From the NCBI GenBank assembly GCA_021802685.1, contig JAJZRM010000174.1:1-6431 (forward strand): 6,431 nt of DNA. The letters run 5' to 3'. The notes beneath the pieces were generated by a model. That model was not told the origin of the DNA, did no database searches, and saw only the letters and a list, made by a program, of their open reading frames with translations. The translations under genes and the position numbers were made by a program. The stretch comes from Deltaproteobacteria bacterium (GTDB lineage: Bacteria > Desulfobacterota > Deferrimicrobia > Deferrimicrobiales > Deferrimicrobiaceae). Below, piece by piece: positions 1-5,518 of this stretch. Position 1 is the first letter of the stretch; every line of letters starts with the position of its first letter.

Positions 1-1
1 A

Positions 2-30
2 TTGCCGAAATCCATACTAAGGTTTATAAC
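2..30 (+). promoter_or_regulatory. Probable sigma70-type promoter for the Nudix gene
   Basis: A TTGCCG box at 2-7 (four of six matches to TTGACA) is followed after exactly 17 bases by TATAAC at 25-30 (five of six matches to TATAAT). Transcription would start near 37 and give a leader of about 40 bases before the Nudix ATG at 76. The surrounding bases are much more AT-rich than the genes. The boxes and spacing are seen directly; promoter use is inferred. Confidence 0.6.
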
Positions 31-75
31 ACAATTTCCCGGCGCCGAATCCGGGCGCGCCTTGCAGGAGGACGC

Positions 76-489
76 ATGACCCAGCGCAACCCCTTCCCCA
101 CCGCCGACGTGATCATCGAGGTGAGGTACCGCATCGTCCTGGTTCGCCGCAAGAACCCCCCGGCGGGGTGGGCGATACCGGGCGGGTTCGTCGAAGCCGG
201 GGAATCGGTGGAAACCGCCGCTGTGCGGGAAGCCCTGGAGGAAACGGGGCTCGCCGTGGAACTCACTCTGCTGCTCGGGGTGTATTCCGACCCGTCGCGC
301 GACCCGCGGTTCCATACGATCTCGACGGTCTATATCGGGCGGGCGGAAGGAGTGCCGCTCGGAGGGGACGACGCAGCGGAGGCGCGCCTGTTCGGCGAAG
401 AGGACCTTCCGTCGCCCATCGCCTTCGACCACGCGAAGATCCTCGCCGACTACTTCGCTTACAAGAAAACAGGGAAAAGACCGATGTGA
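76..489 (+). CDS. Nudix hydrolase, ADP-ribose pyrophosphatase-like
   Basis: This 137-residue protein is a single Nudix domain. The Nudix box GX5EX7REUXEEXGU is complete at residues 37-59, with E43, R51, E52, E55 and E56 placed to bind the catalytic metal. The family hydrolyses nucleoside diphosphates linked to another group. The segment GVYSDPSRDPR at residues 68-78 puts a proline about 15 residues past the box, as in ADP-ribose pyrophosphatases, so ADP-ribose is the best substrate guess; other nucleotide sugars or a clean-up role remain possible. There is no signal peptide, so it should be cytoplasmic. The ATG is supported by AGGAGG at 66-71, four bases upstream. The gene stands alone behind its own promoter and converges on the aminotransferase gene. 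The family call is firm; the substrate is inferred. Confidence 0.93.
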   Translation: MTQRNPFPTADVIIEVRYRIVLVRRKNPPAGWAIPGGFVEAGESVETAAVREALEETGLAVELTLLLGVYSDPSRDPRFHTISTVYIGRAEGVPLGGDDAAEARLFGEEDLPSPIAFDHAKILADYFAYKKTGKRPM

Positions 490-498
490 ACAGGCGGC

Positions 499-543
499 CG
501 TGCGGCCCCGCGGGGAGGATGCGTTTCCCCGCGGAGCCGCGCG
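499..543. terminator. Convergent hairpin, possible bidirectional terminator
   Basis: The 58-base gap between two converging genes holds a strong inverted repeat. CCGCGGGGA at 508-516 pairs perfectly with TCCCCGCGG at 526-534 around a 9-base loop. Beyond a C/A mismatch (507/535) the stem continues with GCGGC at 502-506 against GCCGC at 536-540, then a wobble and two more pairs out to 499 and 543. The position between two stop codons suits termination in both directions. Neither side has a clear T tract, so it is not a textbook intrinsic terminator and may instead protect 3' ends or work with Rho. Confidence 0.6.
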
Positions 544-547
544 CGAG

Positions 548-1744
548 TTACGACAGTGCCTTGACGGCCTGTTCGATCCGGTCGATCCCCTTCTCGATGT
601 TCTTCATCGACATGGCGTAGGAAAGCCGCTGGCACGCGTCGTCGCCGAACGCCACGCCGGGAACCGACGCCACCTTGTGGTCCGAGAGCAGGTAATCCGC
701 CAGGTCGGCGGATCCCCCGATCGCCTTCCCCGCCGGAGTCTTCTTTCCGTAGCACCCCGAGAAGTTCGGGAAGACGTAGAACGCCCCCTGCGGCAGCAGG
801 CACGTGACTCCCGGCATCTTGTTGAGCCGGTCGACGATGTACCGGCGGCGCCGGTCGAATTCGGCGACCCAGTCCTTCATGAAGTCCTGCGGCCCGTTCA
901 GCGCCTCGATGGACGCCTTGTCGCAGAACGACACGGGGTTGCTCGTGCTCTGGGACTGGATGTTGTTCATCGCCGCGACCAGCTCCTTGTCCGCCGCGAC
1001 GTACCCGATGCGCCATCCGGTCATCGAGTGGGACTTGGAGAGCCCGTTCACCAGGATCGTCCGTTTCCGGACCTCCTCGCCCAGGGAGGCCACGGCCGTG
1101 AACCGGAAGCCGTCGTACACCAGTTTCTCGTAGATCTCGTCGGACAGGACCGTGATGTCCTTCTTCACGATCACGTGCGCCAGCGCCTCGAGATCCGCTT
1201 TCGCGTAGGCGGCTCCCGTGGGGTTGGACGGGCTGTTCAGCACGAGGAGCTTGGTCTTCGGCGTGACGGCCTTCTCGAGCTGGCCGGGGGTGATCTTGAA
1301 CCCCGTGGACTGCTTCGCCTCGACGATCACCGGGGTGGCGTCCGCCAGGAGCGCGATGTCCGGGTAGGAAACCCAGTAGGGCGCGGGGATGATCACCTCG
1401 TCCCCTTCATCGAGGAAGGCCTGGGCGACGTTGTAGATCGAGTGTTTCGCCCCAAGGGAGACGATGATGTTTTCGCGCTTGTACTCCAGGCCGTTGTCCC
1501 GTTTCAACTTTGCGATGATCGCGTCCTTCAGCTCCGGGGACCCCGGAACCGGGGTGTACTTGGTATACCCGTCGTCCAGCGCCTTCTTCGCGACGGCCTT
1601 GATATTGTCGGGCGTATCGAAGTCCGGCTCCCCCGCGCCGAAGCCGACCACGTCGATCCCCTGCGCCTTCATCTGCTTGGCCTTGTTGGTGATCGCCAAG
1701 GTCATCGAAGGCTGGATCTTCCCTACCCTCTTGGAAAGCTTCAT
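548..1744 (-). CDS. aspC: Class I PLP aminotransferase, aspartate aminotransferase type
   Basis: This full-length protein of 398 residues belongs to the I-beta type of aspartate aminotransferases (Thermus/Bacillus-like). It uses pyridoxal phosphate to move an amino group between aspartate and 2-oxoglutarate in the cytoplasm. Visible landmarks are TKYTPVPG at 61-68, PYWVSYPD at 122-129 (substrate-side Trp124), SPSNPTG at 171-177 (cofactor-binding Asn174), SDEIY at 201-205 (Asp202, Tyr205), SKSHSMTGWRIGY at 236-248 with Lys237 as the PLP Schiff-base lysine, and RLSYA at 373-377 with Arg373 expected to hold the alpha-carboxylate. It is the last gene of the operon. Its ATG overlaps the coaD stop as ATGA, so translation is probably coupled; GGAG- and GGGG-type sequences lie just upstream. 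Some I-beta enzymes also transaminate prephenate, which sequence reading cannot exclude. The gene symbol is by role; aatA or aspB are equally used. Confidence 0.95.
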   Translation of the reverse strand: MKLSKRVGKIQPSMTLAITNKAKQMKAQGIDVVGFGAGEPDFDTPDNIKAVAKKALDDGYTKYTPVPGSPELKDAIIAKLKRDNGLEYKRENIIVSLGAKHSIYNVAQAFLDEGDEVIIPAPYWVSYPDIALLADATPVIVEAKQSTGFKITPGQLEKAVTPKTKLLVLNSPSNPTGAAYAKADLEALAHVIVKKDITVLSDEIYEKLVYDGFRFTAVASLGEEVRKRTILVNGLSKSHSMTGWRIGYVAADKELVAAMNNIQSQSTSNPVSFCDKASIEALNGPQDFMKDWVAEFDRRRRYIVDRLNKMPGVTCLLPQGAFYVFPNFSGCYGKKTPAGKAIGGSADLADYLLSDHKVASVPGVAFGDDACQRLSYAMSMKNIEKGIDRIEQAVKALS

Positions 1745-2235
1745 TTCCCCTTTGCTCCTTTCATCTTGTTGAATACCAGGTCCCGCACCACGGGTGGAAC
1801 CAGATCGTCGATTTTACCTCCGAACATCGCGATCTCCTTCACGATGTTCGAACTGATGTAGGAATGCTGTTCGCCGGTCATCAACATGACGGTATCGATT
1901 TCGGGCGCCAGTTTCTTGTTCATGTGCGCCATCTGGAATTCATATTCGAAATCCGAGATGGCCCGCAACCCCCGCACCAGGACGCGCGCCTCCCGGCCTC
2001 TCGCATAGTCGACCAGGAGGCCGCGGAAGGAGTCGACCTCGACGTTTCCCCACCGGCGCGTAAGGCGCCGGAGCATCCTGACGCGTTCCGCGGGGGGAAA
2101 CAAGACGTTTTTCCGTATGTTCAGTGCGACCGCGACGACCACCCGGGCGAACATCCGGGAGGACCGCTCGATGATGTCCAGGTGCCCGTTGGTCGGGGGA
2201 TCGAACGAGCCGGGATATACGGCGATGATCCTCAA
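1741..2235 (-). CDS. coaD: Pantetheine-phosphate adenylyltransferase (CoaD)
   Basis: CoaD joins 4'-phosphopantetheine and ATP to give dephospho-CoA, the penultimate step of coenzyme A synthesis, in the cytoplasm. The 164-residue length is normal. The nucleotidyltransferase signature is intact: YPGSFDPPTNGH at 7-18 contains the T/HXGH motif (TNGH, 15-18). RGLRAISDFEYE at 88-99 is the family's highly conserved block, and ISSNIVKE at 127-134 is the second nucleotide-binding motif, with Asn where many members have Ser. The start is TTG at 2235-2233. It gives the canonical N-terminus MRIIAVYPGSFDP and is preceded by GAAGGAGG at 2248-2241, five bases away; no in-frame ATG lies nearby. It follows rsmD by 24 bases, a pairing common in bacteria, and overlaps the aminotransferase start by four bases. 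Confidence 0.97.
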   Translation of the reverse strand: MRIIAVYPGSFDPPTNGHLDIIERSSRMFARVVVAVALNIRKNVLFPPAERVRMLRRLTRRWGNVEVDSFRGLLVDYARGREARVLVRGLRAISDFEYEFQMAHMNKKLAPEIDTVMLMTGEQHSYISSNIVKEIAMFGGKIDDLVPPVVRDLVFNKMKGAKGK

Positions 2236-2240
2236 TCGGG

Positions 2241-2248
2241 CCTCCTTC
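2241..2248 (-). promoter_or_regulatory. Shine-Dalgarno site that fixes the coaD TTG start
   Basis: On the minus strand GAAGGAGG is followed by five bases and then TTG. This strong site makes the TTG at 2235 the convincing coaD start although it is a weak start codon. Confidence 0.75.
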
Positions 2249-2259
2249 TGCCGTGGGAA

Positions 2260-2826
2260 CTAGGCCGGGCTTTCCGGCCCGGAAGAAACCTCGTAGAACG
2301 TGACGCGCGTGTCGCCGTAGCGGCGCTCCGTCGCCGGGACCCAGCCGGCGGGAACCGTCTCCCCCGGGTCCCTTGCGGCGCCCTCCGCCACCACGACCGC
2401 GCCGGGCAGGAGCACGCCGGCCCGCGCGAGATCTTCCGCCGCCCGCCCCAACAAGCCCCTGCCGTAGGGCGGATCGAGGAAAACGAGGGAGAACCGCTCT
2501 CCCCGAACCGCCAGCTGCCGGAGCGCTTTCCGGTAGTCCATGGGCAGACAAGCCGCCTCCGCTCCCACGGAGGCGATGTTCGCCTTCAGGACCTCCGCCG
2601 CCCGCGGCGACGACTCCACAAGCACCGCATCCGAGGCGCCCCTGGAGAGCGCCTCGATCGCCATGGCGCCCGTCCCGGCGAAGAGATCCAGCACCTTCGC
2701 GCCCGCGACCCGTTCCCCCAGGATTCCGAACACCGCCTCCCGGACCCGGTCGCTCGTCGGTCGGACGGCGAGGCCCCGGGGGGCGCGCAGCGTCCGTCCC
2801 CGCCACTTTCCCGCGACGACCCTCAA
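2260..2826 (-). CDS. rsmD: 16S rRNA (guanine966-N2)-methyltransferase RsmD
   Basis: RsmD uses S-adenosylmethionine to methylate N2 of G966 in 16S rRNA during 30S subunit assembly. The 188-residue protein shows the family pattern in order: MRVVAGKWRGR at the N-terminus, RPTSDRVREAVF at 22-33, the SAM-binding motif I VLDLFAGTGAMAIEAL at 45-60, an acidic motif II (LVES, 69-72), and the catalytic motif IV DPPY at 118-121. The start is TTG at 2826-2824, ten bases after the aldolase stop. A nearby ATG at 2840 is out of frame and opens only five codons, so it is not the start. The ribosome-binding signal is weak (CCGGAA), suggesting re-initiation from the upstream gene. It sits directly before coaD. 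Confidence 0.94.
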   Translation of the reverse strand: MRVVAGKWRGRTLRAPRGLAVRPTSDRVREAVFGILGERVAGAKVLDLFAGTGAMAIEALSRGASDAVLVESSPRAAEVLKANIASVGAEAACLPMDYRKALRQLAVRGERFSLVFLDPPYGRGLLGRAAEDLARAGVLLPGAVVVAEGAARDPGETVPAGWVPATERRYGDTRVTFYEVSSGPESPA

Positions 2827-2836
2827 TTCCGGCCGG

Positions 2837-3928
2837 TCATTTCACTCCGGCTTGGAGCGCATCGGCGACGATCCTCGCCGTTCCCCCGGCGCGGAACGCC
2901 TGGAACAGCTGCTTCGCCTCCTCGTACGCCGCCTGCTCGATCTTTCCGGCGTATTCCCGGGGCACGGCGTCGATCTCGGCCTTGAACTGCTTGGTGGCGA
3001 ACTTGAGGTCCTTGCCCGCCTCCTTCGCCCATTCGCGCATCTTCCGCATCAGTGCGGGGGGAAGTCCCTCGTGGGCGACGTTCTGCCACTGGGTGCCGAC
3101 GTTTCCCTTCCGGATCCCGTACTCCGCGAACCTGCCGATGAGGTGCGGCGGCGTTCCCGTGATCCCGTGCTGGGCGATGGAGGCGCCGAAGCGGCCGTGG
3201 ATCGCCTGGTAGATCTGCCCGGTCCGTTCGAGGTCGATGAAGATTTTTTCCCCCTCGAGGTAATTCCCGTGTTTGGAGCCGTTGTTTACGGCCAACAGGT
3301 CCGGAGAGATCCCGGAGGCGTGCAGGCGCTCCATCAGATCCACGGCCTCTTCCACGGTGGACAGGTGCGCCTCGGTCCCCGCCGACTTGATTTCCCCCAC
3401 CTCGACCTCGAGTCCCAGGTTCCGCTCCGCGATCGGCTTCGACAGCTCCGCCGTGATCCGGGCGTTGTCGGGGATCTCGTTGAAGGAAGCGTCGATGGCG
3501 AAACTGGTGTAGCCGGCGGCGAGTTCTCCCGCGATCAAGGCGCGCGCGCCCTCGACCTCGCCTTCCGAGGCGTTCTTCACGGTGATGTGGTCGCCGTGGA
3601 TCAGGAAGGGGGTCTGGAATCCCACCGCTTTCGCCGCTTTGAGGATCGTGTCGACGAAGATATCCGGCGTCATGCCGGTGTAGCCGCCCTTCAGGTCCCC
3701 CTCGCTCTTGGCCAGCTCGAACGCCACCATCGCGTCGAGATCCCGGGCGGCCCGCATGATCCCGGGAATCACCAGCGGGATGCGGATGTTGCAAGCCATC
3801 ACGATGGTCTTGTGGGGTGCGAGTGTTTCGTATACGTCGTGGCCATTCACCGGGCAGGCCGGATTTCCCGGCGGGATCACCCGGCTCGCGTTCTCGGGAA
3901 TGAATTTTTTCAAAGACTTATAGTCCAT
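2837..3928 (-). CDS. fba: Class II (zinc) fructose-bisphosphate aldolase-like protein
   Basis: The 363-residue protein carries the metal-dependent class II aldolase pattern. HGDH at 111-114 supplies the expected catalytic Asp113 and zinc ligand His114. IDASFNEI is at 145-152 and LEVEVGEI at 173-180. NNGSKHGNY at 215-223 supplies zinc ligand His220, QHGITGTP at 253-260 supplies His254, and GNVGTQW at 275-281 carries the active-site Asn276. The family cleaves fructose 1,6-bisphosphate to two triose phosphates in glycolysis and gluconeogenesis. The sequence is clearly divergent: the usual NIDTD motif reads NVGTQ, and the spacing differs from short E. coli-type enzymes, so another ketose bisphosphate substrate is possible. 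The ATG at 3928 is chosen because GGAGGT lies at 3940-3935, seven bases upstream. A longer TTG start at 3988 would fall inside the promoter -35 box. It is the first gene of a four-gene operon. Confidence 0.85.
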   Translation of the reverse strand: MDYKSLKKFIPENASRVIPPGNPACPVNGHDVYETLAPHKTIVMACNIRIPLVIPGIMRAARDLDAMVAFELAKSEGDLKGGYTGMTPDIFVDTILKAAKAVGFQTPFLIHGDHITVKNASEGEVEGARALIAGELAAGYTSFAIDASFNEIPDNARITAELSKPIAERNLGLEVEVGEIKSAGTEAHLSTVEEAVDLMERLHASGISPDLLAVNNGSKHGNYLEGEKIFIDLERTGQIYQAIHGRFGASIAQHGITGTPPHLIGRFAEYGIRKGNVGTQWQNVAHEGLPPALMRKMREWAKEAGKDLKFATKQFKAEIDAVPREYAGKIEQAAYEEAKQLFQAFRAGGTARIVADALQAGVK

Positions 3929-3934
3929 CCGCCA

Positions 3935-3940
3935 ACCTCC
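3935..3940 (-). promoter_or_regulatory. Shine-Dalgarno site that fixes the aldolase start
   Basis: On the minus strand GGAGGT sits just upstream of the ATG at 3928 at normal spacing. It argues against a 20-residue N-terminal extension starting at 3988. Confidence 0.8.
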
Positions 3941-3959
3941 GGGGTCGGTATGCCCCCCC

Positions 3960-3988
3960 ATTATTGGGATTTCGGCCATTCCCGTCAA
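3960..3988 (-). promoter_or_regulatory. Sigma70-type promoter of the aldolase-rsmD-coaD-aspC operon
   Basis: On the minus strand TTGACG (3988-3983, five of six matches) is followed after exactly 17 bases by AATAAT (3965-3960, five of six matches). Seven consecutive G residues (3959-3953) follow the -10 box, so transcription should begin around 3953-3951, leaving a leader of about 25 bases before the ATG at 3928. The G-only discriminator is a feature often associated with promoters inhibited by ppGpp; that control is inferred here. Confidence 0.72.
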
Positions 3989-4019
3989 GGCGCGGCGGGA
4001 ACGGCCGCCCGAGGGGGCC

Positions 4020-4898
4020 GTGGTACACTACTTCTCCATGATCTTACATCCGATGTTGCGCGTCGGCCGCATCCCGTACGCGAACCTCGTTCCCATCTTC
4101 CACGCCCTGCGGGAAACGGGCGTGCCGGAGAACACCGGATACGTGGAGGGACACCCCTGCGAATTGAACCGGATGATGCGCGGGGGGGAGCTGGATCTTT
4201 CCCCGTCCTCGTCGATCGAGTATGCCCAGCGGCCCGACCTCTATCTCCTGTGCCCCGGCGTCTCCGTCGCGAGCAGATCCCGGGTGATGAGCGTTCTCCT
4301 CCTGTCGAACGGGCCGCTCCGGGAAATCCCCCCCGATCCGATCGCGGTGACGGGAAACTCCGACACCTCCGTGGCGCTCCTGGAGATCCTGCTCGCGGAG
4401 TCGATGGGACGCCGGAATCCGCTCCTGCGGACGGAACTCTCCCCTCCGGAGGCGTTGCGCAGGTATCCCGCGTATCTCGCCATCGGGGACGAGGCGATCC
4501 GGGCGTCCGTCCGCCGCGAGGCGCCGTACATCACCGACCTGGGGGAATGGTGGAAACGGGAGACGGGGAAGCCGTTCGTCTTCGCCCTCTGGATCGCCGC
4601 CCGCGCCGCCTGGGAGGGGCCGCGAAGGGAGCCCCTTTCCCGGTTCGCCGAGGCGCTGATCGCGGCCAAACGGTCCGTCCAGTCGTCGATCCGCCGCCGG
4701 GAGTACCCATGGGGCGGCCCCGACCGGGTCCCCCCGGAATTCCTGGACGAGTACTGGCAGTGCCTCTCTTACGACCTCGAGGAGGAGGCCGAGGGGCTCG
4801 CCCTCTTCTTTCGGTTGGCGGAAAAGTACGGCCGGATCCCTTCCGCCCCCCCGCTCCGGTTCCTCGAAACCGTCCCGAACGAAGCCGTGATAAAATAG
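4020..4898 (+). CDS. mqnA: Chorismate dehydratase MqnA, menaquinone synthesis
   Basis: MqnA removes water from chorismate to give 3-[(1-carboxyvinyl)oxy]benzoate, the first step of the futalosine route to menaquinone. The protein has a periplasmic-binding-protein-like fold but no signal peptide, so it acts in the cytoplasm. Family blocks, numbered from the GTG start, are VGRIPYANLVPIF at 15-27, GELDLSPSSSIEYA at 56-69, SDTSVALLEIL at 114-124, AIGDEAI at 144-150 and DLGEWWKRETGKPFVFALW at 163-181. The start is uncertain. GTG at 4020 has GAGG at 4011-4014 as a ribosome-binding site, whereas ATG at 4053 (281 residues, MLRVGRIPYAN) best fits family N-termini but lacks one; ATG at 4038 is a third option. 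It is divergent from the aldolase operon and 25 bases before the DUF1858 gene. No other menaquinone gene is present. Confidence 0.9.
   Translation: MVHYFSMILHPMLRVGRIPYANLVPIFHALRETGVPENTGYVEGHPCELNRMMRGGELDLSPSSSIEYAQRPDLYLLCPGVSVASRSRVMSVLLLSNGPLREIPPDPIAVTGNSDTSVALLEILLAESMGRRNPLLRTELSPPEALRRYPAYLAIGDEAIRASVRREAPYITDLGEWWKRETGKPFVFALWIAARAAWEGPRREPLSRFAEALIAAKRSVQSSIRRREYPWGGPDRVPPEFLDEYWQCLSYDLEEEAEGLALFFRLAEKYGRIPSAPPLRFLETVPNEAVIK
4021..4029 (+). promoter_or_regulatory. Possible extended -10 element before mqnA
   Basis: TGGTACACT is a TGn extended -10 followed by a hexamer with four of six matches to TATAAT. No good -35 box lies 16-18 bases upstream. If used, RNA would start near 4036, almost on the ATG at 4038, and the GTG start at 4020 would be excluded. 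This is a weak call. Confidence 0.25.
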
Positions 4899-4923
4899 GA
4901 AAACCCACCAAGGAGGCCGGACG

Positions 4924-5124
4924 ATGATCGACAAGGACATGAAGATCGAGGAGATTCTGCGGCGGTTTCCGCAGACGATCCCCGTCTTCCGGAGGTTCGG
5001 GATCGACTGCGTCCAGTGCCAGCTGTCCGAGTACGAAAACCTCGAACACGGGGCAAAGGTCCACGGGATCGACCTCCAGGCGCTGCTGTCGAGCCTGAAC
5101 GACGCGTTGACGGTGAAGGGGTAG
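4924..5124 (+). CDS. DUF1858 / hybrid-cluster-associated redox disulfide protein
   Basis: This 66-residue protein is a stand-alone DUF1858 domain, the small family also described as a hybrid-cluster-protein-associated redox disulfide domain. The pattern is complete: an N-terminal KDMKIEEILRRFP at 4-16, VFRRFGIDCVQC at 21-32 with the CXXC pair Cys29 and Cys32, then a helical tail with the family-typical HGIDLQALLSSLN. Members are thought to take part in thiol redox or metal chemistry, but no reaction is established for this type. No signal peptide or membrane segment is present. The start is well fixed by AAGGAGG at 4910-4916, seven bases before the ATG. It follows mqnA closely and is likely co-transcribed; no hybrid cluster protein gene is in the window. 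Family call firm, function unknown. Confidence 0.87.
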   Translation: MIDKDMKIEEILRRFPQTIPVFRRFGIDCVQCQLSEYENLEHGAKVHGIDLQALLSSLNDALTVKG

Positions 5125-5137
5125 CGGGCGGTCTGAT

Positions 5138-5518
5138 TCAGGGCGCGCGGTAATAGTCCGCGCGGGCATCCTCGGATTCCCATACCGTGACCCGGGCCAC
5201 CCGGGCGGGCGAGGGAACCTTCCTTTCCATCTCTTCGAACAGGTGCCGGGCGAGGTTTTCCGACGAGGGGTTCGTCCCGTCGAAGGGAGGCACCTCGTTC
5301 AGGTACTTGTGGTCGAAGCGGGAAAGCGCCTCCGAGAGGAACGACTTGATCGCCCGGAAATCGAGCGCGATCCCCCGGGCGTCCAGCTCCTTGGACTCCA
5401 CCGTGACCTCGACCCGCCAGTTGTGTCCGTGCAGCCGTTCGCAGTTCCCTTCGTATTCCCGCAAGCGGTGCGCCGCGGCGAACGTGGCCCGCACGGTGAG
5501 AGCGTACGTATCGTTCAT
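5138..5518 (-). CDS. queD: 6-carboxytetrahydropterin synthase QueD
   Basis: QueD converts dihydroneopterin triphosphate to 6-carboxy-5,6,7,8-tetrahydropterin, an early step to queuosine, the modified base at tRNA position 34. The 126-residue length is typical. The zinc ligands His17 (FAAAHRL), His30 and His32 (LHGH, 29-32) are present, as are the catalytic Cys26 and the Asp69-His70 pair in RFDHKYLN. NPSSENLA at 83-90 and VTVWESE at 110-116 with Glu114 complete the family pattern. The WES sequence and the CX3HXH arrangement (Cys26, His30, His32) favour QueD over the animal-type pyruvoyl synthase. The ATG overlaps the upstream stop as ATGA and is preceded by GGAGG at 5527-5523. It is last in its operon; no queC, queE or queF is in view. 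It converges on the DUF1858 gene with a 13-base gap. Confidence 0.94.
   Translation of the reverse strand: MNDTYALTVRATFAAAHRLREYEGNCERLHGHNWRVEVTVESKELDARGIALDFRAIKSFLSEALSRFDHKYLNEVPPFDGTNPSSENLARHLFEEMERKVPSPARVARVTVWESEDARADYYRAP
5144..5164. terminator. Weak candidate terminator hairpin between DUF1858 and queD
   Basis: CGCGCGG at 5144-5150 pairs with CCGCGCG at 5158-5164 around a 7-base loop, about 20 bases past the DUF1858 stop and within the last codons of queD. There is no T tract on either side. It may help end the mqnA-DUF1858 transcript, but the stem also encodes queD residues and could be coincidence. Confidence 0.3.

Noticed and set aside
38..61. Hairpin-like CCCGG/CCGGG and GGCGC/GCGCC repeats in the Nudix leader as a riboswitch or attenuator
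   Set aside because: The stems are only five pairs, mutually exclusive and without a T tract or conserved riboswitch elements.
500..1861. A 453-codon plus-strand open frame spanning the whole aminotransferase gene
   Set aside because: It is a mirror of the GC-rich minus-strand gene, has Arg/Gly/Val-rich low-quality composition, and shows no recognisable domain or ribosome-binding site.
2823..2840. Five-codon ATG-initiated mini-ORF between the aldolase and rsmD as a leader peptide
   Set aside because: It overlaps the aldolase stop, has no ribosome-binding site of its own, and its length and composition fit chance.
2837..3988. A longer aldolase starting with TTG at 3988
   Set aside because: The extra 20 residues are encoded by the promoter itself: the TTG is part of the -35 box, and the ATG at 3928 has its own GGAGGT.
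3994..4009. GGCGG/CCGCC inverted repeat just upstream of the aldolase promoter as an operator
   Set aside because: Only five base pairs around a 6-base loop in very GC-rich DNA; this is expected by chance.
2540..4927. A 795-codon plus-strand open frame across rsmD, the aldolase and mqnA
   Set aside because: It is antisense to two well-supported genes and out of frame with mqnA. Long stop-free frames are expected from GC-rich codon bias, and no motif is visible.
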